This document shows positions 61,579-64,000 of a stretch of DNA of 64,000 nt, one piece after another (the stretch's first letter is position 1; each line of letters begins with the position of its first letter). The DNA comes from Gellertiella hungarica (GTDB lineage: Bacteria; Pseudomonadota; Alphaproteobacteria; Rhizobiales; Rhizobiaceae). Made by a program: the position numbers and the translations under genes. Below the pieces are notes generated by a model. The model was not told the DNA's origin and searched no databases. It saw only the letters and a list, made by a program, of their open reading frames with translations. The DNA lies in NCBI RefSeq assembly GCF_014197145.1, contig NZ_JACIEZ010000004.1, positions 124,001 to 188,000 on the forward strand. The letters are read 5' to 3'.

Positions 61579-62322
61579 TCAGGCTCCGGGAATGGGAACC
61601 AGAGCAGCGCCGCGGATGGCACCAAGTGCCCCGTCATGACGTTTCGTCTGAACCAGGATAACCGCCCGTTCCCGACCCTTCTTGCCGAGCACGTCCATGG
61701 GAAGCTGCAGATCAAGCGCCTTGCCTTCCCACATTCCGATCGTCTCTATGGACGTGACGACGTTATGGTAGGCTATGGTCTTGCCGGCATTTTCGCCCTT
61801 CTCGATCCGCACCATCTGTTCGGGTGTGAAATAAGCCACCACGACATGAGCGTCTCCGGTTCCGGCCCCGACATTGATCCGGATGCAATCATCATCAAGC
61901 GCCGCATGAACCGGTATGTCGAGAGTCTCTCCCTTGTCCGCCAGCGCAGCAATTTGTGCCTCTATTCCGCGCAGGTCGCCACCGTTCAGATGCGCGCGCC
62001 CGTTCAGCACCGCCTGCGGCGTATAAACGTTGGATCGCCCCAGCCCGGCGGCGTAGTCGTATTGCCGCCGCGTGTTCTCGGGCGTGCTCAGGGTGTCATC
62101 CCACCCCAGATAATTCCAGTAGTCGACATGGTAGGACAGGGCGATGACTTCTGGATCGCGGGCGATCTTCTCGAATGCGGCATCGGCCTTCGGACAGGAG
62201 GAGCAGCCTTGGGATGTGAACAGTTCCACGACACCCTTCGGCAGCTGCCGCTCCGCACCCGACACGGCGGATGCGAGTTGCAAAGCCAGGCTCAGGACTG
62301 TTACCAGGATGCTTTTCTTCAT
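61579..62322 (-). CDS. DUF1223 thioredoxin-fold secreted protein
   Basis: A 247-residue protein with a signal peptide (about 1-22, ILVTVLSLALQLASAVSGAE) and a DUF1223 domain of the thioredoxin superfamily. The key motif is ELFTSQGCSSCPKADA, where CSSC is the redox-active pair, with SYHVDYWNYLGW and YTPQAVLNG following. It is probably a periplasmic or secreted oxidoreductase. The ATG at 62320-62322 has AAGGG just upstream, while an in-frame GTG 18 bases earlier is also possible. It follows acnA by 192 bases. Confidence 0.88.
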   Translation of the reverse strand: MKKSILVTVLSLALQLASAVSGAERQLPKGVVELFTSQGCSSCPKADAAFEKIARDPEVIALSYHVDYWNYLGWDDTLSTPENTRRQYDYAAGLGRSNVYTPQAVLNGRAHLNGGDLRGIEAQIAALADKGETLDIPVHAALDDDCIRINVGAGTGDAHVVVAYFTPEQMVRIEKGENAGKTIAYHNVVTSIETIGMWEGKALDLQLPMDVLGKKGRERAVILVQTKRHDGALGAIRGAALVPIPGA

Positions 62323-62461
62323 ATCCCTTTTCCGCGGCACCGGTCGTGACCGGGCGCATGATTGACATTCTGCTGGAAAACGGAAGACAGGTCCGCCCCA
62401 AGGTACATACAGTCTCGGACCCCGAGCGTGAAGTCACTTTCGGGTGAGGCTCTTGCACAAA

Positions 62462-62486
62462 GGGGCCGGAGCGCTGCTCCGACCCC
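62462..62486 (-). terminator. Likely Rho-independent terminator of acnA
   Basis: On the minus strand GGGGTCGGAGC (complement of 62476-62486) pairs along 11 bases, one of them a G-U, with GCTCCGGCCCC (complement of 62462-62472), followed by TTTGTG. It lies 29 bases past the acnA stop. Confidence 0.65.
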
Positions 62487-62514
62487 CTCGTTTCTTCTTT
62501 CCCTGAAACCCGTG

Positions 62515-64000
62515 TCAGGCAGCGAGATCGCGCAGAACCGTCTGGAGAATGCCGCCATTGTTGACGTAGGTGACTTCGTCCAGGGTGTCGATGCGGCAGA
62601 GGATCGGAACCTCCTTCACCGTACCGTCGCCATAGGTGATCTTGGCGATCTTCTTCTCGCGCGGCTTGATGTTCTCCAGACCTTCGATGGTCACGAGTTC
62701 ATCGCCCTTGAGATTGAGGCTCTGCCAGGTCGTGCCTTCCTCGAAGCAGAAGGGGATGACGCCCATGCCGACGAGGTTGGACCGGTGGATGCGCTCGAAG
62801 GACTGCGAGATCACGGCGCGGACGCCGAGCAGGTTGGTGCCCTTCGCCGCCCAGTCGCGCGAGGAGCCGTTGCCATATTCCACACCGGCGAAGATGACGA
62901 GCGGAACGCCCTCAGCCTTGTACTTCATGGCCGCATCGTAGATCGACATCTCTTCCTTCGACGGATAGTGGATGGTGTAGCCACCTTCCTTGCCGTTCGG
63001 GCCGAGCATGTGGTTGCGGATGCGGATATTGGCGAAGGTGCCGCGCATCATCACTTCATGGTTGCCGCGGCGCGTGCCGTACTGGTTGAAGTCGGCAACG
63101 CCAACACCATGGCCGAGCAGATAGGCACCTGCCGGCGACTGTGCCTTGATCGAACCGGCCGGGGAGATGTGGTCGGTGGTGATCTTGTCGCCGAAGAGGC
63201 CGAGCACCCGTGCACCCTTGATGTCGGTGACGCCGGCGCCGGTCTTGCCCATGCCGACGAAGTAGGGCGGGTTCTGGACGTAGGTCGAGCTGTCTTCCCA
63301 GGCATAGGTCTGGCCAGCGGGCACATTCACCGCCTGCCAGTTCGCATCACCCTTGAAGACGTCGGCATACTTGGTCTCGTAGAGCTCACGGGTCACATAC
63401 TTCATGATGAACTCCTGGATCTCGTGCGAGGTGGGCCAGATGTCCTTCAGATAGACCGGGTTGCCATTCTGGTCTTCACCGATCGGCTCCCGGGTCAGGT
63501 CCTTCTGCACCGTGCCGGCCAGTGCATAGGCAACCACGAGCGGCGGCGAGGCCAGATAGTTCGCCTGCACATCAGGCGACACACGGCCTTCGAAGTTGCG
63601 GTTACCGGAGAGAACGCCGGCTGCAATCAGGCCCTTGTCGTTGATGGTCTTGGAAACCGGCGCCGGCAGCGGGCCGGAATTGCCGATGCAGGTCGTGCAG
63701 CCGAAGCCCACCAGGTTGAAGCCCAGCGCATCCAGATCCTTCTGCAGGCCGGACTTCTCCAGATACTCGCCGACCACCTGGGATCCCGGTGCCAGCGAGG
63801 TCTTGACCCAGGGCTTGGACTTCAGGCCCTTCGCCACCGCATTGCGGGCGAGAAGGCCGGCAGCGATGAGAACCGAGGGGTTGGAGGTGTTGGTGCAGGA
63901 GGTGATGGCGGCAATGGTGACGTCGCCATGGCCGAGATCGAAATCCGTGCCTTCGACCGGGTAACGGTTGGAAAGCTGGCCGGGCTTCTTGTAGTCGTTT
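62515..64000 (-). CDS. acnA: Aconitate hydratase A (partial, N-terminus outside window)
   Basis: Interconverts citrate and isocitrate using a 4Fe-4S cluster. About 494 C-terminal residues of the usual 890-900 are visible; the frame runs off the right edge. The first cluster Cys is in AAITSCTNTSNPSV, and the other two in GFGCTTCIGNSGP. The swivel domain has YGNGSSRDWAAKGTNLLG (18 residues) and the substrate Ser/Arg of GSSRDWA. The start is beyond the window, so the truncation is only the boundary. Confidence 0.97.
   Translation of the reverse strand, partial: NDYKKPGQLSNRYPVEGTDFDLGHGDVTIAAITSCTNTSNPSVLIAAGLLARNAVAKGLKSKPWVKTSLAPGSQVVGEYLEKSGLQKDLDALGFNLVGFGCTTCIGNSGPLPAPVSKTINDKGLIAAGVLSGNRNFEGRVSPDVQANYLASPPLVVAYALAGTVQKDLTREPIGEDQNGNPVYLKDIWPTSHEIQEFIMKYVTRELYETKYADVFKGDANWQAVNVPAGQTYAWEDSSTYVQNPPYFVGMGKTGAGVTDIKGARVLGLFGDKITTDHISPAGSIKAQSPAGAYLLGHGVGVADFNQYGTRRGNHEVMMRGTFANIRIRNHMLGPNGKEGGYTIHYPSKEEMSIYDAAMKYKAEGVPLVIFAGVEYGNGSSRDWAAKGTNLLGVRAVISQSFERIHRSNLVGMGVIPFCFEEGTTWQSLNLKGDELVTIEGLENIKPREKKIAKITYGDGTVKEVPILCRIDTLDEVTYVNNGGILQTVLRDLAA

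Overview
The window is a gene-dense, high-GC stretch of a bacterial chromosome. It looks like a member of the Rhizobiales, most likely Rhizobiaceae. The reasons are family content and gene order: atpH-A-G-D next to priA; mdh-sucC-sucD-sucA-sucB with lpdA in one run; sdhC-D-A-B; hemC-hemD-mitofilin-hemY; and an Omp19-type inhibitor lipoprotein, IalB, DUF2794 and acnA nearby. I cannot name the genus from sequence alone. I see no insertion sequence, prophage, CRISPR array, tRNA or rRNA. Base composition looks even throughout, so this reads as core chromosome, not an accessory island.

Layout. 1-4087: F1 ATP synthase genes on the minus strand, with atpD cut by the left edge. 4.3-8.2 kb: a small membrane protein, priA, and a COG4637-like ATPase whose stop overlaps the priA start. 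8.3-11.4 kb: xerC and a TraB/GumN protein on plus, then a DUF2867 protein and a cytochrome b561 gene interrupted by an in-frame amber codon, both on minus. 11.5-22.5 kb: a minus-strand run of TCA-cycle genes (mdh, sucC, sucD, sucA, a YciI-like gene, sucB, a MAPEG protein, a secreted protein, an SDR, lpdA), ending in a clear intrinsic terminator. 22.7-28.3 kb: zapE, an Omp19-like lipoprotein and sdhCDAB. 28.6-32.4 kb: a His-rich secreted protein, then a tight operon of tsaD, gpsA, a YciI-like gene, an EVE gene and a METTL20-like methyltransferase. 32.5-38.2 kb: hemC, hemD, an alphaproteobacterial Mic60/mitofilin, hemY, a TerB-like gene and a glutamine amidotransferase. 38.2-43.5 kb: an MFS exporter, yggT, DUF167, ppa, a GNAT and typA. 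43.6-49.3 kb: phoD, a Dcp-type peptidase, an orphan gene and a Bcr/CflA transporter. 49.4-54.3 kb: argG, an SDR, a LysE exporter, rlmN and ialB. 54.5-61.3 kb: DUF1232, phhB, thpR, tesA divergent from ybbA-ybbP, a Bax-inhibitor-1 protein and DUF2794. 61.5-64 kb: a DUF1223 protein and acnA, cut by the right edge.

The dominant theme is central energy metabolism: ATP synthase, 2-oxoglutarate dehydrogenase, succinyl-CoA synthetase, malate dehydrogenase, succinate dehydrogenase and aconitase lie in one window, together with heme synthesis for the cytochromes. Many genes overlap by 4 bases (ATGA or GTGA), which suggests translational coupling.

The items most worth a second look are: the amber codon in the cytochrome b561 gene; the ppa terminator embedded in the coding sequence of the convergent DUF167 gene, whose stop codon directly abuts the ppa stop; the ATPase coupled to priA; and the long inverted repeat just upstream of a plausible mdh promoter. 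I did not find a convincing new multi-gene system.
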